Shown: positions 1-8,289, counted from the stretch's first letter. The stretch is DNA of 35,723 nucleotides from an uncultured Opitutia bacterium (GCA_903882335.1 CAIRWP010000153.1:1-35723), one strand, 5' to 3'. Numbers and translations are program-made. Notes: generated by a model not told the origin, from the sequence alone.

Positions 1-861
1 GTGTTTTCCGAGGAGGTGAAATGGGATCCGTATTTCCAGACCAACCCGGACTACCACCTCGAAGGGATCCGGGATTCGCTAAAACTCGCCGCCGCGCACC
101 TGCCCCGCGTCGACGCCATCGGCGGTTCCGCCGCCGGCGTCTATATCTCGAACCGCGTGCGCGCCGCCTCGCTGTTCCGCGGCATCACCGACCCGGAGGT
201 CTTCGACCGTCGGGTGAAAAACCTTTTCGTGGACCTAGGCAAGGAGTGGGAAGTCCCCTTTGAGGTGCTCAACGACGGCGACGTGACGGCCCTCGCCGCC
301 TCGATGTCCCTCGGACGCAACTCCGTCCTCGGCATCGCCATGGGCACCAGCGTCGCCGCCGGCTACGTCGACCCCAAGGGTAACCTGACGAACTGGCTGA
401 GCGAACTGGCCTTCGTCCCGGTCGACTACCGCGTCGACGGTCCGGCCGACGAATGGTCGGGCGACCTTGGCTGCGGCGTGCAATACTTCAGCCAACAGGG
501 CGTCGGGCGCCTCCTGCCGCTCGCCGGCATCCACCTGCCCGCGTCGATGCGCCTGCCGGAGCAACTCGAGGAATTGCAGAAGCTGATGAAGGCCGGCGAC
601 GCCCGCGCCCTCCGGGTCTACGAGACCATCGGCATCGCCTTCGGCTACGCCCTCGCCCACTTCGCGTCGTTCTACGACTACCAGTGCCTGCTCATCATGG
701 GCCGCGTCACCTCGGGTAGTGGCGGTGACGTGATCATCGACCGCGCCCGCGCGGTGCTCCGCGACGAGTTTCCGGAGCTCCGCATCGACCTCGTCGTGCC
801 CGCCGAGAAGGATAAGCGCCATGGCCAGGCAGTCGCCGCAGCCTCTCTTCCCCCTCTCTGA
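1..861 (+). CDS. ROK-family sugar kinase-like protein, 5' end cut by window
   Basis: The frame is open from the first base, so the N-terminal part (including the ATP-binding DxG segment expected in ROK proteins) lies outside. What is visible fits the C-terminal half of a ROK (repressor/ORF/kinase) protein: an NDGD segment near residue 91 in the place of the family NDAN motif, then a phosphate-binding stretch IAMGTSVAAGYVD, then ELAFVPVD where ROK kinases have ELGH. The region WSGDLGCGVQYFSQQ occupies the position of the cysteine-rich zinc motif, but only one of the usual cysteines is present. ROK kinases phosphorylate hexoses or N-acetylhexosamines at O-6; the substrate cannot be read here. 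The stop is 2 bases before the PIG-L gene, so it is the first visible member of the sugar operon. The GTG at base 1 is not claimed as the true start. Confidence 0.75.
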   Translation: MFSEEVKWDPYFQTNPDYHLEGIRDSLKLAAAHLPRVDAIGGSAAGVYISNRVRAASLFRGITDPEVFDRRVKNLFVDLGKEWEVPFEVLNDGDVTALAASMSLGRNSVLGIAMGTSVAAGYVDPKGNLTNWLSELAFVPVDYRVDGPADEWSGDLGCGVQYFSQQGVGRLLPLAGIHLPASMRLPEQLEELQKLMKAGDARALRVYETIGIAFGYALAHFASFYDYQCLLIMGRVTSGSGGDVIIDRARAVLRDEFPELRIDLVVPAEKDKRHGQAVAAASLPPL

Positions 862-863
862 CC

Positions 864-1709
864 ATGAAGCTCAACCCCAAGGCGGACCTGCTCATCCCCG
901 ACCAGACCGAGGGTCCGACGGCCTTCGCGCGCACCACGCACCTCGGCATCGGCGCCCACCAGGACGACCTGGAGTTCATGGCGTTCGAAGGCATCCTCGC
1001 CTGCTACGACCGGAGCGACCGCTGGTTCGGCGGCATCATCATGACGGACGGGCGCGGCAGTTCACGCAAGGGCCCCTACGCCGGCTGGACCGACGACCAG
1101 ATCGCCGCCGAGCGCGTCAAGGAGCAGCACGCCGCCGCCCGCCTCGGGCAATTCTCGTTCATCGCCCAGCTGGGCTACCAGAGCAAGGAAGTCCGCGGCG
1201 CGGACCAAACCGACCCGGTCGATGACCTCGTCGCCCTGCTCGCGGCGGCTCGCCCCGAGGTCGTCTACCTACATAACCCGGCGGACAAGCACGACACGCA
1301 CGTGGCCTGCTTCGCCCGCTGCATCGAGGCCCTTCGCCGGCTGCCCCCGTCGGCCCGTCCGGCCAAGGTCCTCGGTTGCGAGGTCTGGCGAGCGCTCGAC
1401 TGGATGGTCGACAGCGAGAAGGTGGCGATGCCGGTCTCGGCCCGGCCCGAGCTCGCGCAGGCCCTGAACGAGGTTTTTGCCACTCAGATCGTCGGCGGCA
1501 AACGCTACGACCTCGCCGTCCTCGCGCGCCGCACCGCCAACGCCACCTTCCACGACGCCCACGCCGCGGACACCGAATCCGCGCTACAGTGGGCCATGGA
1601 CCTGACGCCGCTGATCCGGGACGACTCCCTCGACGTGACCACCTTCACCCTCGGCTTCCTGGAGCGCCTGCAACAGGATGTCGCCGCCCGCCTTCGCCGC
1701 GCCTATTGA
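864..1709 (+). CDS. PIG-L/LmbE-family deacetylase
   Basis: This 281-residue protein has the zinc-site signature of PIG-L (LmbE) deacetylases: AHQDD near residue 32, where the family has AHPDD, and a downstream NPADKHDTHVA segment giving the HxxH ligand pair. Family members remove acetyl from GlcNAc-containing substrates (GlcNAc-PI, GlcNAc-inositol, bacillithiol precursors, chitobiose), so an amino-sugar substrate is likely, though not visible. There is no signal peptide, so it acts in the cytoplasm. The ATG follows the preceding stop by 2 bases, and its own stop is 1 base from the nucleotidyltransferase start. It sits inside a nucleotide-sugar gene set, which supports a role in trimming an N-acetylated sugar or its activated form. 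No Shine-Dalgarno is present; the 15 bases before the ATG are pyrimidine-rich. Confidence 0.85.
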   Translation: MKLNPKADLLIPDQTEGPTAFARTTHLGIGAHQDDLEFMAFEGILACYDRSDRWFGGIIMTDGRGSSRKGPYAGWTDDQIAAERVKEQHAAARLGQFSFIAQLGYQSKEVRGADQTDPVDDLVALLAAARPEVVYLHNPADKHDTHVACFARCIEALRRLPPSARPAKVLGCEVWRALDWMVDSEKVAMPVSARPELAQALNEVFATQIVGGKRYDLAVLARRTANATFHDAHAADTESALQWAMDLTPLIRDDSLDVTTFTLGFLERLQQDVAARLRRAY

Positions 1710-1710
1710 C

Positions 1711-2616
1711 ATGAAACCTACCCTCCTCGTCCTCGCCGCCGGCATGGGCAGCCGCTACGGCGGCCTGAAGCAGATCGACCCGATGGGCCCGTCCGGCGAG
1801 ACAATCCTCGACTACTCCGTCTACGACGCGATCCGCGCCGGCTTCGGTAAGGTCGTCTTCATCATCCGCCCCGACTTCGAGGCTGATTTCCGCGAGCGCA
1901 TCGCGACAAAGTTCGCCGGCCGTATCGAGGTGGGCTTCGCCTTCCAGACGCTCGACCGACTGCCGGCCGGCTTCGCCGTCCCGGCGGGACGCGAGAAGCC
2001 CTGGGGCACCACCCACGCCATCCTCTGCGCACGCGACGCCGTGACGACGCCCTTCGCGGTCATCAACGCCGACGACTTCTACGGTCGCGATTCCTACGCG
2101 ACCCTGGGCCGGCAGCTGGCGACCTTGGCCAACGCGGACCTGACCTTCTGCATGGTCGGCTTCACGCTGAAGAATACCTTGTCGGACCATGGCACGGTCG
2201 CCCGCGGCGTCTGCCGCACCGACTCCGCCGGTCGCCTGACCGACATCCAGGAACTCACCAAGATCGGCCGCACCGCGGGCGGAGCGGAAAACCGGGCCGA
2301 GGACGGCACGGTCACCCCGCTGTCGGGCGATGAACCGGTTTCGATGAACATGTGGGGCTTCACCCCGGCCATCTTCCCCCTGCTCGAGACCGACTTCCGC
2401 GCCTTCCTGCAGGCCAAGGGCGGCGAACTGAAGAGCGAGTCCTACATCCCCATGGCGGTCGGTAATCTCGTCGCGGGAGGGCGCGCCCATTGCGACGTCC
2501 TTCGGACCAGTTCCGCTTGGTTCGGCGTGACCTACCGCGAGGACAAGCCCGCGGTCCAAGCCAGCATCCTCGACCTTGTCCGCCAAGGCACCTACCCCGC
2601 CGCCCTCTGGGCCTGA
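1711..2616 (+). CDS. Sugar-phosphate nucleotidyltransferase
   Basis: This 301-residue protein opens with the nucleotidyltransferase loop LAAGMGSRYGGLKQ (residues about 7-20), in which the G-x-G-S-R...K pattern binds the nucleoside triphosphate. A VINADDFYGR segment carries the metal-binding aspartates, and SMNMWGF lies near the sugar site. Enzymes of this fold join a sugar 1-phosphate to NTP, giving NDP-sugar and pyrophosphate. I recognise it as the subgroup often found beside NahK-like kinases in Bacteroidota and Verrucomicrobiota; UTP with a hexose or HexNAc 1-phosphate is the likely pair, by context. I chose the ATG at 1711, 1 base after the previous stop. An in-frame ATG at 1678 would add 11 residues overlapping the upstream gene and lies before the conserved MKPTLLVLAAG start. 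Confidence 0.85.
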   Translation: MKPTLLVLAAGMGSRYGGLKQIDPMGPSGETILDYSVYDAIRAGFGKVVFIIRPDFEADFRERIATKFAGRIEVGFAFQTLDRLPAGFAVPAGREKPWGTTHAILCARDAVTTPFAVINADDFYGRDSYATLGRQLATLANADLTFCMVGFTLKNTLSDHGTVARGVCRTDSAGRLTDIQELTKIGRTAGGAENRAEDGTVTPLSGDEPVSMNMWGFTPAIFPLLETDFRAFLQAKGGELKSESYIPMAVGNLVAGGRAHCDVLRTSSAWFGVTYREDKPAVQASILDLVRQGTYPAALWA

Positions 2617-2620
2617 ACCC

Positions 2621-3724
2621 ATGGCCGAACGCGTCAGCTACGATACCCGCGCCATCGCCCGGCATTTCGCCTTGCTCGGGGATTTTGTCTCGGCCCCGCC
2701 TTATGGCAGCGGCCATATCAACGATACCTTCGCGCTGGAGATGGACCAAGGCGGACGGTCCGTCCGCTACGTCCTGCAACGCATCAACCATAACATCTTC
2801 AAGAATCCAGACGGGCTCATGCGCAACGTCGAGCGCGTCTGCCGGCATGCACAGGCCAAGCTCGTCCAAACCGGCCGACATGACGCCTCCCGCCGCGCCC
2901 TCACGCTGGTGCCGACCCGCGAGGGCCTCGGCTGGTATGTCGACGCGCACGGCAACCACTGGCGCTGCTATATCTTCATCGAACGGGCCACCGGGCATGA
3001 CGTCATCCGCAACGCCGACCAGGCCTTCCAGGCGGCCAAGGCCTTCGGCGCCTTCCAGGCCCTGCTGGCCGACCTCCCCGGCGAGCGCCTAGTCGAAACC
3101 ATCCCGAACTTCCACCACACCCCGAGCCGCTACGCCGCCTTCGAAGCCGCGCTCGCCAAGGACGCCCATGGTCGGGCCAAGGAAGCTACCGCCGAGATCG
3201 CCTTCGCCCAGGCCCGGGCCCGGGAAGTCGGCGTGATCGTCGACGCGATGGCGCGCGGTGAGATCCCCGAGCGCGTGACGCACAACGACACCAAGCTCAA
3301 TAACGTCCTGCTGGACAACGAGACCCAAGAAGGCATCTGCGTCATCGACCTCGACACCGTGATGCCGGGTTCCGCGCTCTACGATTTCGGCGACCTCGTC
3401 CGCACCTCGACCTCCCCGGCCGCCGAGGACGAGACGGACCTTGCGAAGGTGACGATGCAGCTCCCGATGTTCGAGGCCTTGGTGAAGGGCTACCTCGCCA
3501 CCGCCGGCGGGTTCCTGACCCCCGCCGAACGCGCGCTCCTGCCCTTCGCCGGCAAGCTGATCACCTTCGAGATCGGCCTGCGCTTCCTCACGGACTGGCT
3601 CGAGGGCGACGTCTACTTCAAGATCAAGCGACCCCGCCACAACCTCGACCGTCTCCGCACCCAGTTCAAGCTGGTCGAATCCATCGAGGCCCAGTTCTCC
3701 GCCATGCAGGCGCTTATCCGCTAA
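2621..3724 (+). CDS. NahK-like anomeric sugar kinase (APH/choline-kinase fold)
   Basis: This 367-residue protein has the aminoglycoside phosphotransferase fold. The glycine-rich GSGHINDTF loop and the IN(H)NIFK segment near the N-terminus, the catalytic HNDTKLNN motif, and the magnesium-binding VIDLDTVMPG motif all match N-acetylhexosamine 1-kinase (NahK/LnpB of bifidobacteria). That enzyme phosphorylates GlcNAc/GalNAc at the anomeric carbon with ATP. It lies 4 bases after the nucleotidyltransferase and 2 bases before the epimerase, exactly the partners needed to turn HexNAc 1-phosphate into UDP-HexNAc. The ATG at 2621 is preferred over an in-frame upstream start at 2576, which would overlap the previous gene by 41 bases. 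A hexose rather than HexNAc substrate is possible. Confidence 0.8.
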   Translation: MAERVSYDTRAIARHFALLGDFVSAPPYGSGHINDTFALEMDQGGRSVRYVLQRINHNIFKNPDGLMRNVERVCRHAQAKLVQTGRHDASRRALTLVPTREGLGWYVDAHGNHWRCYIFIERATGHDVIRNADQAFQAAKAFGAFQALLADLPGERLVETIPNFHHTPSRYAAFEAALAKDAHGRAKEATAEIAFAQARAREVGVIVDAMARGEIPERVTHNDTKLNNVLLDNETQEGICVIDLDTVMPGSALYDFGDLVRTSTSPAAEDETDLAKVTMQLPMFEALVKGYLATAGGFLTPAERALLPFAGKLITFEIGLRFLTDWLEGDVYFKIKRPRHNLDRLRTQFKLVESIEAQFSAMQALIR

Positions 3725-3726
3725 CC

Positions 3727-4647
3727 ATGCGCGTCCTCGTCACTGGCGGCGCCGGCTTCATCGGCTCCCACATCGTCGAGCATTTCCAAGGCCGCGCCGA
3801 GGTCGTCGTCCTCGACAACTTCCGCAGCGGTCATCGCCGCAACCTCATCGGCCTTGAGCACCGCCTGATCGAAGGCTCGATCCTCGACCGTGCCAAGCTC
3901 GACGAGGCCTTGCGCGGGGTCGACCAGGTGTTCCACCTGGCCGCCATGATCTCGGTCCCGGAATCCATGCTCCGGCCGCGCGAGTGCGTCGAGCTGAACG
4001 CCACCGGCACCCTCCACGTGCTCGAAGCCGCCGCCGCCGCGAAGGTCGGCAAGGTCGTCCTGGCTTCCTCCGCCGCCATCTATGGCGACAACCCGACGGT
4101 CCCGAAGGTCGAGACGATGCTCCCCGAACCGAAGTCGCCGTACGCGGTGACGAAACTGGACGGGGAGTACTACCTCGAGCTGTTCCGACGCGAACACGGC
4201 CTGGCGACCGCCTCGCTCCGTTTCTTCAATGTCTTCGGTCCCCGCCAGGACCCGAAGTCCCCCTACGCCGCCGCCGTCCCGATCTTCATCGAGAAGGCCG
4301 TGCGCGGTGAACCGATCGGCATCTTCGGCGACGGGGAGCAGACGCGCGATTTCATCTACGTGAAGGATATCGTTGGCGCCCTCGCCTTCGCCGCCGCGAC
4401 CCCCGCCGTCGCCGGGACGTACAACGTCGGTTATGGGCACACGATGACCGTGAAGGCGCTCGCCCAGGAAGTCATCCGGCTCACCGGCTCCAGCTCGACG
4501 ATCGAGCACAAGCCCGAACGTCTCGGGGACGTAAAGCACTCCCTGGCCTCCGCGGATAAGCTCCGCGCGGCCGGCTGGAGCCCGCGGCACACGGTAGCCG
4601 AAGGCCTGGATGCGACGGTCGCCTACTTCCGTTCGCTCAAGGCGTGA
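3727..4647 (+). CDS. NAD-dependent nucleotide-sugar epimerase (GalE-like SDR)
   Basis: This is a 306-residue extended short-chain dehydrogenase. The Rossmann motif TGGAGFIGSH (residues 6-15) binds NAD, D30 of VVLDNF selects NAD over NADP, and the catalytic set is S114/S115, Y139 and K143 (SPYAVTK). The RFFNVFGPRQDP and GDGEQTRDFIYVKD segments are typical of UDP-glucose/UDP-GlcNAc 4-epimerases. It ends the plus-strand sugar operon and would interconvert the gluco and galacto forms of the nucleotide sugar made by the neighbouring kinase and nucleotidyltransferase. Its last 11 bases overlap the convergent gene on the other strand. UDP-GlcNAc versus UDP-Glc specificity cannot be settled by eye, and a dTDP-sugar dehydratase is less likely because the set is complete for an epimerase. 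Confidence 0.88.
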   Translation: MRVLVTGGAGFIGSHIVEHFQGRAEVVVLDNFRSGHRRNLIGLEHRLIEGSILDRAKLDEALRGVDQVFHLAAMISVPESMLRPRECVELNATGTLHVLEAAAAAKVGKVVLASSAAIYGDNPTVPKVETMLPEPKSPYAVTKLDGEYYLELFRREHGLATASLRFFNVFGPRQDPKSPYAAAVPIFIEKAVRGEPIGIFGDGEQTRDFIYVKDIVGALAFAAATPAVAGTYNVGYGHTMTVKALAQEVIRLTGSSSTIEHKPERLGDVKHSLASADKLRAAGWSPRHTVAEGLDATVAYFRSLKA

Positions 4648-5509
4648 CGGTGACCGGGATCCGGACGTAGCGGTCGCCGTCCGCGTCGACATGGACCCAG
4701 AGGTCGTACTCGCCCGGGCGAGGTAGGCGCATCCGGAAAGAAAGGGTCGGCTCCGCGTCGTACTCACCCCCTTCCAAGGAAGGATGCAGGTGGGCATAGC
4801 CCATCGCGGCCTCGTCCGGCGTCGCGGAGAACAAGGCAGCATGACCGAGGGAGCCCATCAACGGGCGCAGTTTGACCGGGCCGCCCGCCGAGCCTCGCAG
4901 ACGGACGCGCCACAAGGTGGACTCACCGGTGCGGGCGGTGGACGCGGTGAAGCCCGCGACCTCCAGGGACGGGACGGTGGGCGCGACGGGCGCAAGCCGC
5001 GGCCAGGGCGCCAACACGGCCTCCACCAGGGCGACGCGCCCGCCGCGCATCGGCACGAAGTCGACATAGGCATGGGCCCCCTGAGTCAGGTCGAAGTCGG
5101 CGGGCACCACGAAGTTCCAGTTACCGTCGACCCCGGGCTCCGGATGCAGGTGCACGTAACCGGACCGGGCTAGGGAGCGGAGGTGCAGGTGCAGCTTACG
5201 CGTATGGGAGAGGGCCAGCTGATGATCGAGCAAGGCGCGCCCGTCCTCACCCGTCAGCGTCAGCCGGCCGACCTGCCCCGACGCCGCTTCCCCGACCGGC
5301 TCGAGCTTGAGGGCGTAGGGGAACTTCAGGTCCCGCGGGCGGTAGAAGTTCGCCTCCTCATTGACGCCGCAGAACTCCAAGCCATCGACGACGACGGGCT
5401 GATGGTCGGCATGCAGCAACGCACAATGGGTGTCGGGCAGGCTGCGCAAGGCGAGGAAACCGAGCAGCGCCACCGCCGTGAGCACCAACGACTGACGGAG
5501 GGGGCTCAT
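4637..5509 (-). CDS. Unknown secreted protein encoded with SCO
   Basis: This 290-residue protein has an N-terminal hydrophobic segment (SLVLTAVALLGFLALRSL), so it is exported or anchored, followed by a soluble periplasmic part. The C-terminal 90 residues contain LGHAALFS, then YAHLHPS, then PRPGEYDLWVHVDADG. This resembles a beta-sandwich found in secreted proteins near copper and cytochrome-oxidase assembly genes, where a GHA...HLHP pattern precedes a 'P.PG.Y.LW' strand. A similar HLHPEP pattern occurs near residue 123, so the protein may hold two related domains. The start ATG overlaps the SCO stop by 4 bases (ATGA), which implies translational coupling. A copper-related role is inferred from histidines and context only. 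Its 3' end overlaps the epimerase gene tail to tail. Confidence 0.6.
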   Translation of the reverse strand: MSPLRQSLVLTAVALLGFLALRSLPDTHCALLHADHQPVVVDGLEFCGVNEEANFYRPRDLKFPYALKLEPVGEAASGQVGRLTLTGEDGRALLDHQLALSHTRKLHLHLRSLARSGYVHLHPEPGVDGNWNFVVPADFDLTQGAHAYVDFVPMRGGRVALVEAVLAPWPRLAPVAPTVPSLEVAGFTASTARTGESTLWRVRLRGSAGGPVKLRPLMGSLGHAALFSATPDEAAMGYAHLHPSLEGGEYDAEPTLSFRMRLPRPGEYDLWVHVDADGDRYVRIPVTVTP

Positions 5510-6351
5510 CGTTCCGGGACCAGTCCGGCCAGGACCTTGGCGACGTCGGCGGCGTCGAAGGAGGCGCCCTCCCGGCGTTGCGTGATGCGACCTTGGGCGC
5601 TGACGACGATCAAAGCGGCGTTGTGCACGATGGTCCCGTCGTCCCGGACCGTGAGGATGCCAAAGTTCCGCATCAGGTCCTTGATCTGCCCCGCGTCCCC
5701 GGTGAGAAAACGGTGCCGCCCCGAATCGATGGCGTAGCCCTGAGCATAGGTCCGGAGCAGACCGGGCGAATCGACCTCTGGGTCGAACGTAATCGTCACG
5801 AGGCGCACATCCTTGAGCTTGGGATCCTTTGCCAGTTCGTCACCCAGCTGCTTCATGCAAGCCGTGGAAGCCGGGCACATCTTGGCCGAACGACAGCTGG
5901 TGAAGATGAAGTTAAGGGCGAACGGCGCGCCGAGCAGGTCCTTCTTGAAAACCAGCCGAGCCTCCTGATCCCACAGCGCAAAGTCCGGGATAAGGTCGCG
6001 AGGCATCCGCGTCACCAGACGCCCTTGGTCCGCGGTCTGTCGGCGCAGGGAGTCGGTGACCTCGGCCACCCGGCGCAGCTCCTCCGTTCCCGCCGGGAAA
6101 ATCGTATCGGCCCACCGTCGGCCGGCGTCGGTCAGGACTTCGAAGCGGATCCGTCGCCCGGCCCACGGCAACTCCAGGTCGCCAGGACGGGCGAGGTAGC
6201 CCGTCGGCGCGGCGCCCGGCGACTCCTCGATAAGCAACCGATGTCGGCCGGGCTCCACTCCCACCACCAGCCCGGTGCGCACCTCGGGTCGTTCGGCGGC
6301 CGAGAGGAGGTGCGACGCCGCGGCGAGCGCGATCCAAGCGAGCATCCTCAT
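5506..6351 (-). CDS. SCO1/SenC/PrrC-family protein with C-x5-C metal site
   Basis: This 281-residue protein has a signal peptide (residues 1-18) and a C-terminal thioredoxin-fold SCO domain from about residue 120. The copper/thiol site is FTSC-RSAKM-C-P (C153, C159), with H243 in IVHNAALIV and the conserved TFDPEVDSP. SCO proteins deliver copper to the CuA centre of cytochrome oxidase or act as thiol reductants. Classic members have C-x3-C; the longer C-x5-C seen here also occurs in planctomycete and verrucomicrobial homologues, as far as I recall. C165 is an extra nearby cysteine. Residues 22-110 form an added N-terminal region of unclear function. The gene overlaps its neighbours by 4 bases on both sides within a minus-strand operon. 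Confidence 0.88.
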   Translation of the reverse strand: MRMLAWIALAAASHLLSAAERPEVRTGLVVGVEPGRHRLLIEESPGAAPTGYLARPGDLELPWAGRRIRFEVLTDAGRRWADTIFPAGTEELRRVAEVTDSLRRQTADQGRLVTRMPRDLIPDFALWDQEARLVFKKDLLGAPFALNFIFTSCRSAKMCPASTACMKQLGDELAKDPKLKDVRLVTITFDPEVDSPGLLRTYAQGYAIDSGRHRFLTGDAGQIKDLMRNFGILTVRDDGTIVHNAALIVVSAQGRITQRREGASFDAADVAKVLAGLVPER

Positions 6352-7271
6352 GCCAGTGAACCCGAGGGGCCGAGCATCAGTTCCACCATGCCGTGGCGTA
6401 GCCCGTGGTGAGTGAGGTGGAAGGACTCCGCGCCGGTGAGGTCGGCGAGGACGCAGACCGTCAGAAGCGCCGCCGGCATGATGTCGGCGCGATCGGCCGG
6501 GATGCCGGGGACCGCGGCCCGCTCGGCCAAGGGCAAGGCGGAGAGTTTGTCCTTCAAGGCACGGATCCGGAGGGTGGGCAGACGTCCCTCGACGACCGCC
6601 TCGCCGACCGCCTCCAGGTGAAGCGCCACCGCGCTGAAGACCCCGCCCGCGCCGACGACCAGACCCTGTTCAGCCATCTTGGGCGACAGCACCGGGCCAA
6701 GCGTCCGGACCAGGTGATCGCGGATGGAGGCCTGATCTAGTTCATCGATGACCCCTTGGCCGCCGCGGAGGTAACCATGAGTGAGCCGGACGGAACCGAG
6801 GGGATAGCTCCGGGCCAAGGTCACCTGAGACCCGCGCACGGTGGCGACCTCAAGGCTGCCGCCGCCGAGATCGAAGAGGGTGAGATGGGGGCAGGCCGCG
6901 TAGGCCGGATCGGTCCGCACTCCGGCGGCAACGAGGCGCGCCTCGACCTCGCCGGAGATGATGGTCAGCGGCACGCCCACGGTGGCCTGGATCAGGGCCG
7001 CGAACTCGGCCCGGTTGGCGCAATCGCGGACGGCGCTTGTGCCGAGGATGGCCACCTGCTGGGCACCCTGCGCGCGGGCGAAGTCGACTAGGCGACGCAC
7101 CGCTTCCGCGGCGACCACTTGGGTCTCGCGAGCGAGCGTGAACTCGCCCAAAGTGGCCGGGAAGATCCGGACCGGCTCGCTGGTACGGGCCACCTCCCGG
7201 CGGGTGGCGGCGTCGACGACGGACACTTTGAGGGAATTCGACCCAAGGTCGACCACGGCGAGCAGGGACAT
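6348..7271 (-). CDS. Ppx/GppA-family exopolyphosphatase
   Basis: This 307-residue protein has the actin-like ATPase fold of Ppx/GppA phosphatases. Visible motifs are VVDLGSNSLK at the start (phosphate-1 loop), GTSAVRDCANR near residue 80, SGEVEARL, and FDLGGGSLEV (phosphate-2). It would hydrolyse polyphosphate or pppGpp. At about 300 residues it is the short form without the C-terminal HD domain of E. coli Ppx. The start is placed at the ATG at 7271, which gives MSLLAVVDLGSN; upstream in-frame extension runs antisense through the LpxR gene and has no family similarity. It lies 1 base after the LpxR gene and overlaps SCO by 4 bases, so the four genes should be co-transcribed. Confidence 0.88.
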   Translation of the reverse strand: MSLLAVVDLGSNSLKVSVVDAATRREVARTSEPVRIFPATLGEFTLARETQVVAAEAVRRLVDFARAQGAQQVAILGTSAVRDCANRAEFAALIQATVGVPLTIISGEVEARLVAAGVRTDPAYAACPHLTLFDLGGGSLEVATVRGSQVTLARSYPLGSVRLTHGYLRGGQGVIDELDQASIRDHLVRTLGPVLSPKMAEQGLVVGAGGVFSAVALHLEAVGEAVVEGRLPTLRIRALKDKLSALPLAERAAVPGIPADRADIMPAALLTVCVLADLTGAESFHLTHHGLRHGMVELMLGPSGSLA

Positions 7272-7272
7272 G

Positions 7273-8235
7273 TCAGAAAAGGAGATCGAGCTTGATGCCG
7301 CCGATGCCATGCAGCGACTGCTGCGCCTCGAACTCATGGCTGCGAACGGACGTGTAGAGGGTGGCGGCGAAACGCTGGAACTGGAAACTGTAGCCCAAGG
7401 AGAGTTGGCCGACGATGGGCGCACGGGGCACGCCACGGCTCGTGCGGAAATTCCCGCCATCGGTCGCGTAATTGCTGACGACGACCTCGACCTGGGCGTC
7501 GGCGAAGAACCAGGCGGCCACCGGCGGGTCGGTGAGTTCGCCGCGCAGCCGCTCGACGGGATCGAAGGCCGGGCTCTGCCGGATGGTGGTGTTACCCCAC
7601 GATCGTCCGAGTCCCCGCCCCCACCGGACCTGACCGCCTAGGATGAATTCCGTGCGGATCGTCCCGAGCTCGGCACCGGCCCGGACGATCAGATCACGCA
7701 GACCGGGCCGGCCGCCCGACAGCTCGAAGCGCTTGCGGAAATCCAGGTTAAGGTTCGCGACGAGCTCATTGGGTTGCTGCGTCTCCCAACCCATCGAGGT
7801 GGGTACGCCGATCAGACGATGAACCGAGTTCTGGATCGTCGGGCCGCCGGCGGCGGGCCCCACCACGCCGAGCTGCAGTTCCCAGACGAAGAGGACGTCG
7901 CGACGGCCCCCGCGCTCCAGCACCCGGCCATGACCATAGGAAAAATACACGGCCGCCGAGTAGGGCTGATCGTCGAGCGGCGGATTCGCGCTGAGGGTGT
8001 CCGCAGGCGTGTTGATCTCCTGGGTCAACGCGGCGTAGAAGCCGTTCTCGTGATTGACCGCCATCCGTAGCCCCTGGGTGTAATAACGGTCCTGGTTATT
8101 GAACGAGAACTTGTCGTTCTCCTGGAGCAGCGAGAATACCCCGGCTTCCGCCCCGGCGGGAAAAGGCGAACGCAGTTCCTCCGCGCGGACGGGGCGGCTC
8201 GCGGCGAGGAGGAGGATCAGGAGGGCGGATCGCAT
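7273..8235 (-). CDS. lpxR: LpxR-family lipid A 3'-O-deacylase (outer-membrane beta barrel)
   Basis: This 320-residue protein has a signal peptide (RSALLILLLAASRPVRAEE) and a barrel-like pattern of short aromatic strands ending in phenylalanine, as expected for an outer-membrane protein. The LpxR (DUF2219) signature is clear: LLQENDKF (N40, D41), DRYYTQGLRM (D49, T53) and the late RSHEFEAQ-LHGIGG strand pair. LpxR removes the 3'-acyloxyacyl chain of lipid A at the outer leaflet. I chose the ATG at 8235; a TTG at 8277 would add 14 charged residues before the signal peptide and would fall inside a palindrome. It heads the minus-strand operon, divergent from the Mla lipid-transport genes, so both flanking operons concern outer-membrane lipid. 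Confidence 0.85.
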   Translation of the reverse strand: MRSALLILLLAASRPVRAEELRSPFPAGAEAGVFSLLQENDKFSFNNQDRYYTQGLRMAVNHENGFYAALTQEINTPADTLSANPPLDDQPYSAAVYFSYGHGRVLERGGRRDVLFVWELQLGVVGPAAGGPTIQNSVHRLIGVPTSMGWETQQPNELVANLNLDFRKRFELSGGRPGLRDLIVRAGAELGTIRTEFILGGQVRWGRGLGRSWGNTTIRQSPAFDPVERLRGELTDPPVAAWFFADAQVEVVVSNYATDGGNFRTSRGVPRAPIVGQLSLGYSFQFQRFAATLYTSVRSHEFEAQQSLHGIGGIKLDLLF

Positions 8236-8257
8236 CCGACGGAGGGTCAGCAAAGCC

Positions 8258-8277
8258 TTGTCCGCTCGGCGGGACAA
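8258..8277. promoter_or_regulatory. Inverted repeat in the lpxR/mlaE divergent promoter region
   Basis: TTGTCC at 8258-8263 and GGACAA at 8272-8277 are perfect inverted arms around an 8-base centre. The site lies between divergent operons, 23 bases from the lpxR ATG. On the minus strand its left arm also reads as a possible -35 (TTGTCC) placed 17 bases from TTTGCT. A dimeric repressor site is plausible but unproven. Confidence 0.4.
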
Positions 8278-8289
8278 CGCCTTTCTGAC

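Noticed and set aside
8236..8277. TTG start at 8277 for the LpxR gene
   Set aside because: It adds charged residues before a good signal peptide and overlaps the inverted repeat; the ATG at 8235 is simpler.
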